Source: Selaginella moellendorffii | Lineage: Eukaryota > Streptophyta > Lycopodiopsida > Selaginellales > Selaginellaceae | Assembly (NCBI RefSeq): GCF_000143415.4 | Contig: NW_003314266.1 | Span: forward strand, 2,751,010 to 2,815,009 | Reading direction: 5' to 3' | Length of the DNA: 64,000 bases | Shown here: positions 62,831 to 64,000 of the stretch, one piece after another | Position numbering within the stretch: the stretch's first letter is position 1 | How the letters are laid out: each line of letters starts with the position of its first letter | Notes under the pieces: model-generated | Told to the model about the DNA's origin: nothing | Databases searched by the model: none | What the model saw: only the letters and a program-made list of their open reading frames with translations | Made by a program: the position numbers and the translations under genes

Positions 62831-64000
62831 TTTACTTGTTAAGGTTACTGTCCCGAATCTGCCTCTGTTCCTATGGAAGTTCGTCTGGAAATACCTTTCG
62901 GCATTGCTCCGAAGGTGAGGCCATTATTTTCGTTCTTTGAAACCTGATTGTTTCTTTTTGTTTCCAGACAATGAACCCGATTCTTCCCAGTGAAGTCATC
63001 CCGCTCCCTGTTCATCTGGCAGAAACAGGCCGCATTAGCTGGCGTCCCTCCAATAAAGATTATCTTTGGAGCGAAGCACAACCTTTGTCGAAAGTTGATG
63101 TCGACGAACTATCCCTCGGCGTCACAGCGACCGTTTGTCTGCTATCCATCTCGGCCCAGCCAAGGTCCATTCCGCTGTTGCGTCAGTGTGGAGGAGACGG
63201 AAGTGTCGGCTGCAATATATGCTTCAAAGTCTTCGTCAGACAAGCTTCAAGTAACCTCAGAGATGGAAGATGTGGAACGTTTTGCTTCAGGCTCCGCTTG
63301 TTATATGAATTGTCTTCCATGTGCCATGGACGTGATCGTCGAAAGGGGTGCTGGAGTGAATGCTCATACGTCCATCCCGAAGGTATGTTTTGACTTTTAC
63401 AAGCTTAAATGATATAACATTTGCTGGTAAAAACTCCAGGGCGATTCTGGCTTCTTTTACGAGGTGGACGTCGTGCATGACCTGAACAAAAAAAGCTACT
63501 ATCTTAGCTTCTTACCTAGAACTGTAAAGTTCGAACGCGCTGCATCTAGAGATAGAGGGGAAAGAACAGAAAGGCCTGTCGACGATGAAATGACCGTCTT
63601 TGATCCCGGAAATCCTTCAGGTGAATTTTATGTTTGTATCCTTTTCTTGGTCTAACTTATTGTATTGGTCAGGTCTTCCCGTTTATGCATGGGTTGATAA
63701 GGTGACGGAAGCGGGGCACGCAGACTCTCTTTGATCGTTCCTTACTGCAGCGGGTTGAACTTATCTTTTCTGGACGGGAATGTGGACGTACATGTCGCCG
63801 AAGAGCAGAGCCTGATACATACAGCAACCGGAGGCACAGTAGCTGCGACGGAAGCTCAGGGTATACAGCCACTTATCGCGACTTCCACTGGCCGAATGCT
63901 CTCGTACTTGCCTTCGTGCAAAACTATTACTCCAGCGACACAAACATCACCAGCAGCCGCTGACAGTCATTGCAATGATTCCATTCTGCCGCTTGCACGC
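62831..64000 (+). pseudogene. VPS13-like lipid-transfer protein segment, frameshifted, runs off the edge
   Basis: The segment encodes SASVPMEVRLEIPFGIAPK, then LPVHLAETGRISWRPSN and YLWSEAQPLSK, a typical VPS13/SHR-binding (APT1-like) stretch, but near 63100-63130 the frame changes and continues as RPFVCYPSRPSQGPFRCCVS, then PCAMDVIVERGAGVNAHTS. Later exons (63440-63620) read DSGFFYEVDVVHDLNKKSYY. No intron explains the shift. VPS13 proteins bridge organelle membranes and move lipids; full proteins exceed 3000 aa, so most of the gene lies outside the window. Confidence 0.65.

Overview
This window looks like nuclear DNA of an early-diverging land plant, most likely a Selaginella-type lycophyte. 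That identification is an inference. The evidence is: very short introns (mostly 40-65 bp) with clean GT-AG borders; many pentatricopeptide repeat (PPR) genes, including a full DYW editing factor and intronless S-type arrays; plant-specific families (Ycf20-like, DUF604 glycosyltransferases, PLATZ, receptor kinases, TBCCD1); and gene-to-gene gaps of tens to hundreds of bases. Coding regions were assembled by joining exons at consensus splice sites with consistent phase.

Layout. 0-9 kb: a P-class PPR gene running off the left edge, divergent from a plastid Ycf20-like gene across 49 bp; three tandem DUF604 glycosyltransferase genes, the third with a stop cutting off its conserved tail; a secreted FAD-linked oxidase of fungal-like type. 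9.4-16.1 kb: a large inverted duplication of a decayed PPR gene and a small acidic ORF, flanking a broken BAHD acyltransferase. 16.2-26.8 kb: a mosaic of duplicated pieces. It holds tRNA-Phe, an intact GAR transformylase gene, a membrane RING-CH ligase, an intact LRR receptor kinase with two kinase fragments elsewhere, and a chimeric block in which a broken GAR-transformylase copy is joined head-to-tail to a broken piece of glutamate synthase. 26.9-30.8 kb: an unrecognised, probably decaying gene, and a gene encoding a P-loop NTPase, a distal region resembling RHS/Crinkler-type proteins, and a PHD finger. 32-40.1 kb: a full-length NADH glutamate synthase gene that carries two in-frame stops and lacks four conserved residues. 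40.6-46 kb: a 95-residue protein, mitochondrial ribosomal protein mS29, and a PPR gene with 18 consecutive 31-residue repeats. 46-57.8 kb: TBCCD1, a DUF1348 protein, a DYW PPR editing factor, a receptor-like cytoplasmic kinase, a PLATZ protein and another PPR gene. 57.8-64 kb: small unrecognised genes, an O-methyltransferase pseudogene, a coiled-coil gene, and a frameshifted VPS13-like segment running off the right edge.

The genes do not form one pathway. Two themes stand out. One is organelle gene expression (four PPR genes, mS29, Ycf20-like). The other is repeated local segmental duplication followed by decay, which produced the inverted PPR repeat, the PurN/GOGAT chimera and the kinase fragments. 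The most unusual single coding gene is the NTPase-PHD gene at 28.8-30.8 kb; the most striking structure is the PurN-GOGAT chimera with its broken GOGAT parent.
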